64,000 bases of DNA from positions 83,636,370 through 83,700,369 of the forward strand of contig NC_080671.1 of NCBI RefSeq assembly GCF_030247195.1, read 5' to 3'. The DNA is from Topomyia yanbarensis. Lineage: Eukaryota > Arthropoda > Insecta > Diptera > Culicidae. The notes below the pieces were generated by a model. That model ran no database searches and was not told the DNA's origin. It worked only from the letters and a program-made list of their open reading frames with translations. Position numbers and translations under genes: made by a program. Shown here piece by piece: positions 1 through 12,189 of the stretch (within the stretch, counting starts at the first letter, position 1; each line of letters starts with the position of its first letter).

Positions 1-365
1 AGGAAGCAGGATATTGGGGCATGTTTGGGAGAAAAATTCTGCGTTCAATACTCGGCAGCACAGTAGAAAATGGAGCATGGCGCAGACGCGTGAACCCCCA
101 ACGGTACCAAGCATACAACCATGTTGACATTGAAAGGATGATAAAACACGGCAGACTACAGCGAGCTGGGCTTGTAGTGTGGAATGACGAAAGAGAAACC
201 AATTAAAGTTATGACCAGCAGAGAACCTGGAAGAGGTCGTCGATTTCGTGGCAAATCCCGCTCTCGCTGACTGTGTACAATTGAGGAAGATTCGCGTGCG
301 GTGGGCGTCTATGAAACTGGCGGTTCAAGATCGAGCAAACTGGAAGTCCAAAATACATTCAATTA
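1..365 (+). pseudogene. 3' end of an RTE-like non-LTR retrotransposon ORF2 (degenerate)
   Basis: A frame at 21-206 carries the pattern KILRSILG, AWRRR, then GRLQRAGLVVW, which matches the C-terminal tail of insect endonuclease/reverse transcriptase proteins, where the consensus is a GRLxWAGHVxRM block. After a stop at 206 the similarity resumes in other frames. An arginine-rich stretch follows near 215-270, then an AVQDRANWKSKI block near 325-360 that matches the final conserved segment of the same family. The remnant therefore holds only the last 100 or so residues, downstream of the polymerase domain, and has at least two frame breaks. It begins before the window. Clade assignment (RTE-like) is from memory of the tail motif and could be wrong; that it is a retrotransposon tail is fairly secure. 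Confidence 0.65.
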
Positions 366-407
366 TGATTCGGATTATCCGGATTGTTTGGTCTCTAGGT
401 CACTAAT

Positions 408-537
408 GGCATTTTCGTTTTTGACAGTGCACTACACCGGTGTAGTCGGTGCTACACTCATTCAAACTTTGGTGTAATCAGTCTATCTCTTTCTTTGCAC
501 TACACCGGTGTAGCACCAAGAAAAAACGAAAACGCTA
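408..537. mobile_element. Small inverted-repeat element (MITE-like), about 130 bp
   Basis: The left end contains GCATTTTCGTTTTT and the right end its near-complement AAAAAACGAAAACGCT. Just inside each end sits the palindrome CTACACCGGTGTAG. The two halves are inverted copies around a short centre. It has no coding capacity. Superfamily not assigned because no clear target duplication is visible. Confidence 0.6.
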
Positions 538-539
538 TA

Positions 540-2200
540 AGATAATGATGACGATTGTTAGTTTGTTTAGGCAAAGTAGAAATTATGACAGATGCACTTG
601 ACCGCCCTTTCACCTAGGGACGTTTGACACATTAGTATTAAGAAAATTATAAACACTATTAAAAAAATTGTCGACTCTTGCACCATGATAAATAATTTCG
701 TGGTGCCAATAATAAAAAAAGAATGTACTTTTCAAGTGATTCAGAAAAGGTGCAGGTCTGGTCAAATATAATAAAAACCCACGTTTGATTAAATTAATAG
801 CCCCCTTAAAATCTAGATTTATAGCAAAAACTGTTTCTTGGGTCTAAACAATTAGTTGGCGGTCATTTGTTATGTTCTTTTGTTAAAAGTATAATGCGGT
901 ATTTTTCATAACAATCAGTTGAAAAATGGCAGCGTTACTCATATTTTGCTCCAAATTAGAAACTTTCTCGCATGAACTTTTAAAAGGACCGTGTCATATT
1001 AAATTTTCAAAAAATCGATTTTTTTGCCCAATTATGTATACATTTAAAAGTATGTATGTTAACTTTGAAGCTAAAATTAGGAAAAACAACGGAAGATATG
1101 ATTATAGAATCCCATAGTGCGCGACAATGCCTCCCTGTTGCGTTCATTATTCAAAGGCAGTGTTCTGATTCCGTTATCCGTTCCTTTTATTCGTGTTACA
1201 GTTGTGATAAGGAAGGGATACAAAATTTCCGCATTGATTAATCTGATTAGCAATACTTCTAGAAGATACATACTATGATTTTACTAGTAATTCATACCCT
1301 TTAAATAAAACTTATGTTCGCAACTCAACTATGTAGTGTACGCTTAGATTTATGTTACCTCAGCTCATAATTTGTAGTTTTAGGCACACATTTTAGCATT
1401 GCATATATTATTAAGCTTAGAAATATATCGTGATATAAAGCACACTACTGTTTATAGTATATTATTTTTTCATTCAAGCTGTCGTTGACATTTGTTCTCG
1501 TACTGACTTTAGCAGGATGTCGTCTAGAATGTGTCAGTAAATGATGGTAGATTTTTGAATCAATGTTATCCATTGAGACGCCCGACTATTCTGTCGGTAA
1601 CACTCACTAACCGCTCAAGAGTTCATGCAATCAGATTGTTAAATGCAGAACTAAATCTCTAAATTTTTCATAAAAAAGAGTGTTGAGTAATTTTCCTAAT
1701 TTTCATGAAAAAAATCGCAAAATATTGATTGTTTACACATTGTTGTCCCAAACCAGCAGAATATTGTAAACAAAAGAACATAACATAGCATACCGTTGAA
1801 AAGGTCTTTTCTTCTTCTTACCAGAACAGAGGAATTGGAAATCGTTTAAAAATGACCGCGTAGAATTTCTTTCAGCGACGAAGGTTCCGAGAAATACGAA
1901 AAAACATTTGCAATATATCAAGATTTTGAGGGTATAAAATAATACTTCTATATGCTAGTGCTCAAATGAAATTTAATAATCTCAATAATTAGTTTTATAA
2001 GCTAGTTTCTCCTTAGCCAAACCGTATAGTTATAGATAAACGTTATTGTTTATAAACAAAATTGGTTTAATAGGGAATTATGTTTCTCTGAACGTTTAGC
2101 TAGAGAAGTTGAAAAGGAAATGGTTGATCGCCAGTAATTTACAAGAATAATATTTTAAAATGATGTGTCCAATTCTTTTATCAGTTTTTTTTAAATAGGA
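540..2200. other. AT-rich DNA without recognisable gene
   Basis: About 1.7 kb of AT-rich sequence with frequent stops in all frames. Only short chance ORFs occur, and I recognise no element or RNA gene. Confidence 0.6.
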
Positions 2201-2202
2201 TT

Positions 2203-2507
2203 ACTGTGCCCTAATTCATCTTAGCACCTCTATTCATCCCACCCATTCGAACATATTATTTGGAGCAGGATCTGCTATCTCTATTCAACGCATTAGTTCA
2301 ACTAGTAGGATGAATAAGTGTGCATTGTATTCGACTTTTTGCTTCGTGCAAATATTTACATTGTCCAAGTTATATTTTATTTTTTATTGATCTGCTTCTT
2401 AGAAACGAAGCAAAGATGTTGATACCTATTTAAGCGCAATCCAATCAGCCGAGTTATCAGCGAAGTAGTGTGACATCGTGACTTATGAGATGAATAAGGG
2501 CTCGTCT
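2203..2507. mobile_element. MITE-like element with GCCCTAATTCATCT inverted ends
   Basis: GCCCTAATTCATCT at 2208-2221 is mirrored by AGATGAATAAGGGC at 2488-2501. A second, weaker TTCATCC / GGATGAAT pair lies inside. The outer limits are approximate. No ORF. It nearly abuts the next TIR element at 2514. Confidence 0.55.
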
Positions 2508-2513
2508 ACCCTA

Positions 2514-3246
2514 CACTGATAAAATCAAGTACCCATTAATGCGTAGAACACTACTCATTTTCAATAAAAGTAGAATAACCCATTAAATGGGTAAAGCGTT
2601 TTTACCCATAAATGAGTACAGACCTTGTACGTCAACCTGGGTATGTTTCACCCATTATTTTTCGCAGAACTGTTAAAACAAAATGCGTAAAAAATACCAT
2701 TCATGAAATTCGCGCCAGAATGAAAAATACTGTCAATAAAACTATTTCTGAATTAAAAAAAAACATAAAGTAACATTCATTTCACGTTATTGTTTCCTTA
2801 TAAAAGTATAGGAATCTAGATAAAAATCCTATTCTAAAACAAAATAAAACCGCCAACTGGATATATTTTTGATGGCTGGATCTTTTGGCTGCTCTAAAAA
2901 TGCCGAACTGGCGCATATTTTCAACATCCTCAGTAGTCTAAACAGACGTTGTTTTCGGATCATTGCCGAATGTTCCGTTTCCGCCACAGACTCCGATGTA
3001 GGGCGATAATTTGCAGGTTCCACTACAATCCTTAGTTTGCAGGTTAACTCGCTTGAAATGATGCTTAAGGATTTTTTACCCATTATCAAGATCAATATAC
3101 CCATTGGCATTACCTCATCGAGTAGTTGTGAAATGGATAAAAAGTACTCATTGTTAGAAACAAAAAAATACCCATTTTTTGACAGCTCGAATAACTTCTG
3201 AAAATGGGCAATTTGAATACATAAAATGGGTAGTTCTTTTACCGTG
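2514..3246. mobile_element. 733-bp TIR element rich in TACCCATT motifs
   Basis: The ends are CACTGATAAAA on the left and TTTTACCGTG on the right, flanked by TA on both sides (2512-2513 and 3247-3248), which fits a TA target duplication. TACCCATT or its complement recurs through both arms at 2529, 2578, 2606, 2650, 3171 and 3227, giving long imperfect sub-terminal repeats. A 93-codon minus-strand frame at 2829-3110 has no similarity I recognise and is probably fortuitous. Likely a non-autonomous DNA transposon. Confidence 0.6.
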
Positions 3247-3249
3247 TAT

Positions 3250-4650
3250 GTAAGTTTTGAAAATGTGTTACATTTTTTAAAATAATTGTAATGTATTCAA
3301 TAGTAATTGTTTTAGTAACTTCGCCAGTTTTTTATATATAATTTAAAAATTAGTTAATCTTGCACTTATATTTCATACTTTTATTTTATATTTAGGGTAA
3401 TTACAGCTAATATCTTTTATGTTACAGAGGGTTTAGGCACCAATTTTTGCTATAATTAAAAGGCCGGAGTGAACATGTGAACGGAGTCCTAGCGCCACCT
3501 TTCGAGAGGAAATTAATGCGCAGCACTACTGCCAGAAAATATTGGCAATAAAATATGAAAAAGTTCATTTTTATGTAGACATTTTCTAATACTTTTATCA
3601 TATATGTTTCATATGAATAGGCTGGAAAAATCGAACTCTTTTGAAAATTCATTACAAATGGGGCAGCAAATTTAATTTTTGGCCCCGAGCGGCAAAACAC
3701 CTCGCGCCGCCACTGGGTGAAGTGACATGATACGATATGAATCAACCATACAGAGTAAGGCGTTAGTTTGACTGACGACTAGTTAAGTAATGTCTCGCGA
3801 ATAAAAAGTTTTAATCTTTATCCATCCTCTCCTTTAAACGTTGTCGGGTTAATCAAAATTACCATACGAGTTACCACCTGAACCTCACCTACAAAATCGC
3901 TGGATTAATTGCAGGTCGATCTGACGGCCCGGCCGGAACTTACCGGGCCCAAAATTTCCCAAAACTCGCACAAAACCCCGTCGGTATTTTTGGTTGCGTG
4001 CTTGCGATCTGTTTGCTGTTACCTCCCTGTGCCGCGTACCTCGGCGGCAGTAGTAGGTACGACACTCGGGTTTCGGTTCTTGTGAGAAAATGAGAGCAAT
4101 TTTTTCCTTACGGGCAAAAATGCCGGTACACCGCTTGAGACTGACGGACACAATGTGCTTGCTGTACGTGCTGCGGTGAACGCGGTGGTGGTGAGCAGAA
4201 GAGCGAACGTGGTGAAAAAGTTTCATCCAACAAACGACGAAGAATGAAATTATAAGCGCCGATATGTTTATTACATCGTTTAATTACACATACTCACAAG
4301 AGCTTCAAAGATTTTTTTTCTTTCCCTTTGCGCTCTTTGTCGATGATTCTTGAACCAATGCATATGATGGCTGCTGCTCCCTTTTTCCGGAAATTGCACA
4401 GTTCGGAGGTGGAGGAAGATCCACCCAACCAAGAAGCGCTGATGGGAGAAGCGATTGTGTTGGGTTGGGACTGGGACGTGACCATTTCTCGCCCGCCCCG
4501 CCTCGGGCAGAAGCACTTTTTTTTCTCTCCCCCGTCTTTGTACCGAGGCGAAAATGCAGTCTAATTACCAGCGGTGTTCAAGTTTTGCTGATCATGTATT
4601 TTTACCATCGTTCGGCTGGCTATCCTGAGCGTCCCTGTGCCATCTCATCT
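3250..4650. other. No gene recognised; GC-richer from about 3880 to 4560
   Basis: The first half is AT-rich. The stretch 3880-4560 is clearly GC-richer than its surroundings and may be single-copy host DNA. Frames of 78-113 codons on both strands overlap one another and show no domain, so none is annotated as a gene. Confidence 0.5.
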
Positions 4651-4651
4651 G

Positions 4652-4706
4652 TTTCGTGACCGCCTAACAGTGTCCTCGCTGAGAACTCTTTTAGGCGGTC
4701 ACGAAA
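4652..4706. repeat. Perfect 16-bp hairpin
   Basis: TTTCGTGACCGCCTAA (4652-4667) and its exact complement TTAGGCGGTCACGAAA (4691-4706) are separated by 23 nt. It lies in a GC-richer stretch, so it is not an AT-driven palindrome. Could be a small MITE end pair, a structured RNA or a protein-binding site. Confidence 0.7.
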
Positions 4707-6180
4707 AATTACCGAAAACCTGAATGAATCACCGGTTCTAAACGTTTCATCTTTCTTAATTTTCCTATTCACAAACGATTCGACCGTAAGCGCGAGATTT
4801 GGGCCTTTCATCAATGCATCATCAGCATCTCGTGTGGTTCTCCCCGCTCCATCCGTCTGGTTTCGTCATGCTTACCCTGCCAGCCACCAGCCAACAGATC
4901 GACCAGAGAAGTCGAGTACCATCACAAGACACTTGAACGATCGTTAGCCTTGTTGTTACAAGCCAGCCGGTGAAAATTCACACCCAACCAAGCCCAACCG
5001 AACTAACCATAACCAGCGAGTCTATAAGCAAGTAATAAAAAGAAATCACCACATATGTGTAAAACTTCCCACAGCCCTCAACTGCTACAAAATCAGTGTA
5101 TCCCAGCCTTCCTCAATACCTATCTCTAGCTCTCGAAAGATAGGGAAATATTACGGTAGGCACTAGTTATCCGTTGCTTCGTCTGCTGCTGCCGTTTGCT
5201 GGATGGCATTCATTGATCCATCGAAACAGCCACACGGATACGGTAGCAAACGGAAAGCATTTCAGGGCGCTAATATGTGTAGCCAATTTCCAAATCGAGT
5301 GATTTGAATGAACATTTTTAGGGCCGAAATTCCTCGTCCATTCGCACCGGTCGGTTCCAGCCATGGTCAGAGCAGTGCAAAACTATGGGCCATATCGGTG
5401 GCTGAAGGTGCCTGTACCTGTCGAATCGATATGCTGTTGCTAGTGTTGCCGCTGCTGTTCGATTCTGAAATATGCAAACAAGTGTGCGCAGGTTGATCGC
5501 GATATACTTTATTTATTCTGTAACAGTGCCTTTAGTGGCTGGATTGGGAACGTCTTGACAGTGATTTATATTAAAAAAGTTGTGCTAGATGGGCGGCGAA
5601 AAAACTGACGTTTCTATCGTTGGAGATGTTTTCAAGAGATTTCGTGATAGCAAACTGGGACTTTAATTTTCGAGCTATTGAACCTCAATCAAAAGAAGCT
5701 TGGAGCACCCTATTGGTCGCCAAAAAATACGGTACCTGTCGCAGTACCATCGGGCGAGCAGATTACCGTTCATTGTGTTCATCGTAGCATTCGAACAGAA
5801 CGAACAGGCGTAACTAAAAATTTGGAAAATCTCAAACGAAAAAGGTCCAACAAGTATCCGGTTAGTCTGCAAACATAAATCAGCTTTTACACCTGGATGG
5901 ATAATATTCTTTTCTATTATTAAAGTTTAAACTATTGCGCTCAGCTAATGAATCTCACCCAGGGCCGGCGGAACACCTTTTTCCCGAGTAGGTAGTAAGA
6001 TTCGAAGTGATTTCTCCTCGTACTGACGAAAGTTTAGATATGGCGTGCGAAATTGAATATGAAAATTCCCTGATAATATCTGGTGGCTATTTGGAAACAC
6101 TCTTTGTTAACAGGGCTGTTTGTCCGACGGCTCAGCGAAAATGTGTTTGTTGAATACTACACCCAAAACCCAACGGGCAT
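4707..6180. other. GC-richer non-coding stretch, possible host UTR or regulatory DNA
   Basis: About 4.7-5.5 kb has moderate GC, few repeats and CA-rich runs that resemble insect 5' UTR sequence. No start codon, splice-supported ORF or protein domain could be shown. From 5.5 kb it grades into ordinary AT-rich DNA. Confidence 0.35.
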
Positions 6181-6330
6181 GTTTCTATTACTTTTGGGTA
6201 AGATACCCGATCAGAAAGAAATAACAAAATTATTGCAGACTGAGTTACTTTGTTACGATAACAAGTTGTGTTATAACTTTGGTCTCGTTAGTTGGTAAAA
6301 TAACAGAAAACATAACAGAAATTCTTCTAG
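6180..6330 (-). repeat. Interspersed repeat rich in ATAACA / TGTTAT, copy 1
   Basis: Its reverse complement matches 58090-58220: both contain ACTAACGAGACCAAA followed by TTATAACACA, and a TTCTGATCGGG block. The dispersed inverted pair shows a repeat family. MITE-like, no ORF. Confidence 0.55.
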
Positions 6331-6339
6331 TATATATCA

Positions 6340-8320
6340 CAAATATGACAACCTGTGATAGGCTTCTATCAGAATTATAACAAATTTTGTTAGGTTCTCC
6401 CACTGCCAATATAGGTTTTATTACCTATTGTATAGTATCAACGAATTTAGCGTGCAAGTCTAAAAATAGAATAGAATAGAATACAAAAATATAGCATACA
6501 TTAAGGCGTTTTCGTTTGGCAGCAAAAAGCTTCATATAGCAAAAGCTTTTTATAGTTTGGTCAAATGATTGCATACATGCTGGCTGATTGTTATTACGAA
6601 TATATGACACGCTGATGGTTATTTGTGGATTATAGGGGATTTGAACCTGGGTATTCTGAGTTTTATGTGGATGTTTCCTGCATGAACCAACAACGTTGCT
6701 TTCGACTGATGTTTAATGGTAGCATAATATTCCTCGAATCCGTCAAGGGCAAAACGATTATAGATGCATCTTGTTTCCAGAACGCACACATTGAACTTTG
6801 CCAAAGCCTACGAACTGTTTGTTTTCCTTGTGCCATACACTTTGTTTTCATGCAGTTTTACTCACTACTACAGCTGCCTATATTACGATAGACTGGATAG
6901 CTTTATAATGTCTTTTCAGATTGGGAATGTGGGGCTATTTTTAAATTCTGAATAGTGCACTTCGGTGCTTCTCTTGTACGTTAACATGATTTACACGATT
7001 TTTAGAAATAATGTCGATGCGATATGGTAACATTGAGCGGATAAGTTACCTACATTATTTTACGGAGAATACGACATAGATTCAAAGAAACATATACCAA
7101 AGTTTTGAGGCTTGCATTTTGAGATTTCAAGTAAAGTCGTTTTCGGGGTTTTCTTATTGGCATTTTTTATATGGGGAAGATTAAGCAAACCAGTACAATA
7201 ATCTCATATCTAATAAATTCGTAGAAATACAATTTTTTACAATAGTTCAATCTATCTGCGAATATTATAACAGATAATCATAAAAGTCGAAAAATTGTTG
7301 AGGATTCTTCGGTGTGACAAGTTTTGGAATATTTCATGTTTTCAAAAATACATTTTCTTTTCTAAATTTGTTTAGTTTTAAGGAGGAAATTATTCAATAT
7401 TTTTACATTAAAGTTTTTAGCTATTTCAAGCACTATCTAAAACACATATTTAAATTGTAACAGCAAACAATAATACCAGCTGGGATATGTATATATTCAG
7501 AGATTTCTAGGCCATTTTGTAATATTGATAGTTTTATGCAGCATACTCACAAATATTAATTTTAATCGACAATTTGAACAGGTCGCATTATTCCTATTTT
7601 AACTTTCTACAAAATGAATCAAGTATCTTGATTATTACGAAAATTTGTTAGTTCGATGTTTTTTTTTGAAACGAACGAAGAACCATCGAATACAACGGAA
7701 ACATTAGTACATATGCGCATTCAAAGCAATTGTCAGTTCATTGTAAGTGTCAAACTGTCTTAGGTGGAATGAAAAGATACAACAATCTCAAACTCAACTA
7801 TTTTTATGCGGGAGTTTAAATAAAAAAATTACAATGCTTTGGTAACTCGAACGCACAAAATAAGATACCCACAAACTGGACAAGTTTCGGTTGTTTATGA
7901 AAAACCCGCATAAATTGGAGAAATCGGACTGAAGATCCTCGAAGATCCTCAAAATGCATAACGGTTTTGTGGAAATCAGTGTATATCAAACAGTTGTTTA
8001 AGTTCTGAAAATTCGTTTTCGCAATATGCACAATTAATTAAAAGAAAATTATTTATATAATTATTTGACTAAACCATAACAAATAGTTTAAAAATGCTTT
8101 TTTATTTGAATCCGCGTTTCTTTATTTCATCTGGAGTGCTTGATACTTCCTGCATCTTCTTTAAAATAAGTTTTATATGAAAATTATAGTCTTTAGAATA
8201 GCTTGTTGATAACTTTACGATTCCAAAACTTTTTGAATAAAGTTGAATATATACGCATAAAAAGAGACTTCAGCGTATTAACAAATAGACAATCATTTGT
8301 ATAATATAACAATCATTCAC
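6340..8320. other. AT-rich DNA, nothing recognised
   Basis: Two kilobases of strongly AT-biased sequence. Short frames at 6.4-6.9 kb occur on both strands at once and have no domain signature. Confidence 0.6.
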
Positions 8321-8324
8321 AGCT

Positions 8325-8400
8325 GATTGATTGATTTGTTTATTGGGGCTTTAACCAACTGGTCATTTGCCCCTTTACAATTTAGAGTTAGCAATCAATG
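8325..8400. repeat. SINE-associated tail fragment (GGGGCTTTAACC type)
   Basis: The GGGGCTTTAACCAACTGGTC then ATTTGCCCCTTT pattern resembles the non-tRNA part of the SINE-like copy at 42745, which has AGAGGTTTTAACCTTAAGG and CATTCGCCTCTT. The tRNA-like half is absent. Confidence 0.4.
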
Positions 8401-8409
8401 ATAATAGTG

Positions 8410-8865
8410 AAAGAATATGTAATATATTATAACACCATCGTTATATGCGTACATTAAAATCATATTAGCAGTTCAATGATATCACCAGAAGATATAATCT
8501 TGATATAAGTTTGCTTGCCTTGCTGATTGGGATATCACAAAAATAACACAGTGAGTAATAAATATCAACATGAGATATAAATTTGATAGCTTTCTGTTAT
8601 GTCGTTCTGATCGGGATTCTATGGCCTTTATGGTAACAGATCACGCAATTGCGCATTGCAGTATTCAACTCATATTACCGCAAAGATAGTAAACGGTGGA
8701 ATGACGATGTAGGATAATTCGGTCGATTAGTATTAGTATCGAGTCAAACCAGCCGGAGCTCTGGCGGATTTCTACCCAAATGCAGGCCAGAATCTGCACC
8801 AATTTTGGCAGAAATAGACGGAATTACGGATTTTTATAGGGTAACTTGGATAGTGAAAGAAAAAT
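8410..8865. other. AT-rich spacer, nothing recognised
   Basis: No ORF, repeat family or RNA signature recognised between the SINE-like tail and the GC-rich minisatellite. Confidence 0.5.
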
Positions 8866-8869
8866 TTTA

Positions 8870-9190
8870 GGCAGTTTTCGGATCTGGCCTAGTTTCCGGA
8901 TCCGACACAGCTCCCGATCTGGACCAGTTCCCAAATTTGGACCTCCCGGATCTGGATCAGTTTCCGGATCTGGACTAGTTCCCGGTCCAGACCAGTTTTC
9001 GGATCCGGACAAGTTCCCGAATCTGGACCAATACCCGGTAATGGACCAGTCCCTGGATCTAGCCCATCCCCTTTTCCCCTTACCAGGTCAGGACGTGAAC
9101 CAGGCCCAGATTTGGTGCTTAGATCCAGACAAGAGTCTGGATCCGAACTCTCGGATCGGATACGTGGATCCAAACTATATGTCTTGCTTT
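8870..9190. repeat. Degenerate GC-rich minisatellite of about 21-24 bp (GGATCTGGACCAGTTCC type)
   Basis: Diverged copies of GGATCTGGACCAGTTCCC recur head to tail across about 320 bp. Because the unit is close to a multiple of three and poor in stops, both strands stay open: a 229-codon plus-strand frame (8846-9535) translates to degenerate PDQFPDPDKFPNLDQ-like repeats and a 94-codon frame is open on the minus strand. The plus frame then runs into the gag remnant of the adjoining retrotransposon. I treat the ORF as a by-product of the repeat. Confidence 0.7.
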
Positions 9191-9466
9191 CCGTACATGA
9201 CGGGAAGGACTGGTAATGTTTTGCGCCATCGCTACCTTGCAGTTGACGTTCGTGATAGAAAAAAAATTCAATTTAGCTACCCCACCACTATTCCTTATCG
9301 CTTTTTTTTTGACTGTGCTTTGAAGCTAGCTGAGTGTGAGCCGATGGGTATCTCCGGCGACCGACATCCTTTCAGGCTTAGTGGAGGTCGATTTGAATAT
9401 TTCTCCGATGGCAAAAATAATACCAATAAGTCTCTTTTTCGATACAAATTATATCTGATACAACCG

Positions 9467-11425
9467 TCCCCCGGATGGTTTACTTCCGGACCAAAGACAA
9501 ACCATTTAACGTCATCGATAAATTGCGTGATCTAACTAGACAACACTCGACCGTGTACGAAAAAGTACGTTGTCTGCGTACCCACCCGGGAAGTAGAGAT
9601 TGATGGTGTACTCTCCGAGAAGAGCCTTTATTGCGAAATAGGGGGTGGCTCCTTCCAGATCCCTGTGCTTCAGTCAGTGTATATTCTGGTAGGCATGCAA
9701 TTGTGTTCAGTAAAAATCGAGGAGTATTAGAAAACTTATTTTCCATCAGCCTCATTTCGAGCCTTTCGCCGGATTTGTTCTTCCAAAATTTGTTCTTTTG
9801 AACGGGGCCTTTTTGTAACCCGGGCATGAACTGAAGCACCCATTGTAGAAATAAGGTGTGGAAAATGCGGAGAGGATCAAGACATTGGCTCCTGGTCTCG
9901 GTAAGTCCACATGGGACATCCAAAACTTCAAGTGTTCTGTATTTCAGTCATTATTTTTCTAGGTTTACTTCCGACGTAGATCTTCCTCAATTTTAGCATT
10001 ATTCGCCATGGCCGAAAACAATATTGAGGAGCGTTTTGGGGATCAAAACGTGCTATTATTTCAATCCGATTGGCCTTTGCTCGGTACCAGGTATTCTTTT
10101 CGCATACATCGCACCTCAACTGGTTCGAGAAGATTTCAGCTCCCACGGCATGTCATGGGGTTGTCTTCGTGCTAATAACCGATCTATCGTACTGCATGAT
10201 ATTCGCGACAATTTAAGTATGACCATCTTGAATACAGTGGAAATGACACGAATGTCTACCAGCGCGGCCAAGTGCGTTAGATTTATCGTTGCACTCTACT
10301 TCATTTGTGTGTCCATTGATTGAAAGAGCTACGCGTCCACTATATCCGAAACAATCGAATCAAAATGAGAAATTCCTCCGGTGGCAGTGTGCAACGTTTT
10401 GACTGGCTTGTTTTTCTACATTGAGATTAAAGGTCAGACGAAACGAATACCTGGCGCGAACAATCGTGGACGGTTTCCCACTCCGTTGTGGGCAGAGTGC
10501 TCAGAATTGTATGCGAAAGGTCCTATGAGTCGTCAGATCGCCCAAATTTTTTTAAATATACGCGACGTTAGAAACACAAATACAAAACTTGATGCAAACT
10601 GAAAAACGCGGTTATTGGCACCGATTCGTCAACGGATTAACGAGAGAAACAATATTTCATCTAGCAGCTGGGCCCTACGTCGTGTACTCGATTCGACCTT
10701 TGATCGGAATACACGGAACTAAGAATTCTTTATCGGCGACAACAGCATTCCACGTAAATTCACATTCAAATGATAGCCGTTTCGCGATGAAATTATAATA
10801 ATGAACATAAACGTAAAAATTGTTCTTCAAACACACAAATTTATCTGACAGAAAAGATACTCGCGCTAAGCATTTTCCCCACAAAACTTATGGTTATGGT
10901 CTACATCGTTACAGTTCCAAGTAGGCGCTTCGATCGATGGAGCATGGAAAGCACTCCTAATTTTCCCGGAGAGAATATGGGGGATCCTAGATTCTTTATA
11001 TTGAAATCGTTCCGGATTGCCTGATACAAATATTAGTTTGAGTTCATTCGCATTGATCTATTCCGGCTAATAAGAAAAGTGACACTTTGATTGGAATGGT
11101 AATGAGAAGGCGGACACTTAGGCATTAGAAGGTAATATTTGTGAAACATCGCACAGCTTTAGCGAATTTTTCAGTTAGATTTAGAGTTAGAGAACGCTCG
11201 AAAATTGGCAAATTTCGTGGAATAATGGAAGTTTAGGAATCCCAAAGGCATCAACCAACCTTGGTTAAAAAGGATGGATGAATGTCGTGACTTCCTTCAC
11301 GTGGCATCTCGGGTCATGTCCAATCATTATACGTTGAATGTGCATCTCCGGCGTATTGGGGTCGTAAAGAGCGTTCTCTGCGCTTGCGGTGACGGCTATC
11401 GCGGCATTAAACATTTTGTCTGGTC
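9467..11425 (+). pseudogene. I-clade non-LTR retrotransposon, internally deleted copy
   Basis: Pieces of an I-type element lie in order but broken. A gag N-terminal block at about 9470-9600 (KDKPFNVIDKLRDLTRQ) aligns with the family gag core. An endonuclease block at 10105-10260 reads REDFSSHGMSWG and LSMTILNTVEMTRM where the longer copy at 52.2 kb has GDFNSHGTVWG and FNMTILNTG. A linker at 10430-10690 includes ECSELYAKG, and RGYWHRFVNGLTRET matches the copy at 52.85 kb. A faint RNase H stretch lies at 10880-11030. A C-terminal block at 11270-11425 holds DFLHVASRVMSNHYTL and a CxC...H Zn-type motif. The polymerase core is missing and frames shift repeatedly. I infer an old, 5'-incomplete, deleted copy in the same orientation as the elements at 17.9 and 50.5 kb. 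Confidence 0.75.
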
Positions 11426-11437
11426 GTGCGCCTAGTG

Positions 11438-11760
11438 TTCTACACACCAAAAAAAAAAATAAATTCTGCCGTTGAGGTATTTCGAAACTTACCACAATCT
11501 AACAAACCGTAATTGACGAAATGACGAAATATAACCGTGTTCTGTTTAATTTTACATGAAAGATGTACTTTTCAAGCGCAGTGCCCCAAAAATTACACAT
11601 TTTAAACAAACGCCATATGTGGAGTAAAATTACGTGACTCGCAAAATTCAATGACATGTTAAATTAAAATCAAATGTAAATCTATTTCATTTTTGATGCT
11701 CGTATAGTCATAGTCAAGAGACGTAAATTTACACGATTTTTTCTAGTTATGTAAGATGTG
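11438..11760 (-). mobile_element. MITE family copy 1 (ACACC-ended), inverted relative to 15.4 kb
   Basis: Its reverse complement is closely similar to 15440-15765. Shared blocks include a homopolymeric A/T end next to ACACC, a CGTCATTTCGTCAATTACGG block, CGCCATATGTGG / CCACATATGGCG, and ATCGTGTAAAT near the other end. About 320 bp, non-coding. Confidence 0.7.
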
Positions 11761-11964
11761 TCAAAATGCATTACCATGAGTATAAATATAATAAATAATT
11801 ACAAATTTCAAACAAATCCTAATTATTCTCAAAAAATTTAAATTGTAAAGAAAAGAGAATTGTATCTGAATAAAAATATGCAATTGTTTTACATCGAGGA
11901 TTTCCAACGCAAGAATTTTGTGCGAAAAAACACATACGTGGTTAATCTCAGGTTTTAATTTGTT

Positions 11965-12025
11965 CCACACTTTCGAGTGGGTAATTCTCCCCTCGGTAAT
12001 TTTCGAGTGGGTAGTACTACCCATA
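11965..12025. repeat. Duplicated TTTCGAGTGGGTA motif and GGGTAGTACTACCC palindrome
   Basis: TTTCGAGTGGGTA occurs at 11971 and 12001, and a perfect 14-bp palindrome lies at 12009-12022. Possibly the end of an otherwise unrecognised repeat. Confidence 0.4.
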
Positions 12026-12189
12026 CTACCCACGCATTCCGCCGGTCCTGGTTTGCATCGGTCGTGAAAAAAAATCACGAAAACTCCAAAATCTAAGTAT
12101 ACAGTATTGTTCTGTTACTATCGATGATCAAATTTCTAGAACAAATGGATGCTCTTAAGTTTGAGATAGAGCTGGTTTTTTGATGAATA

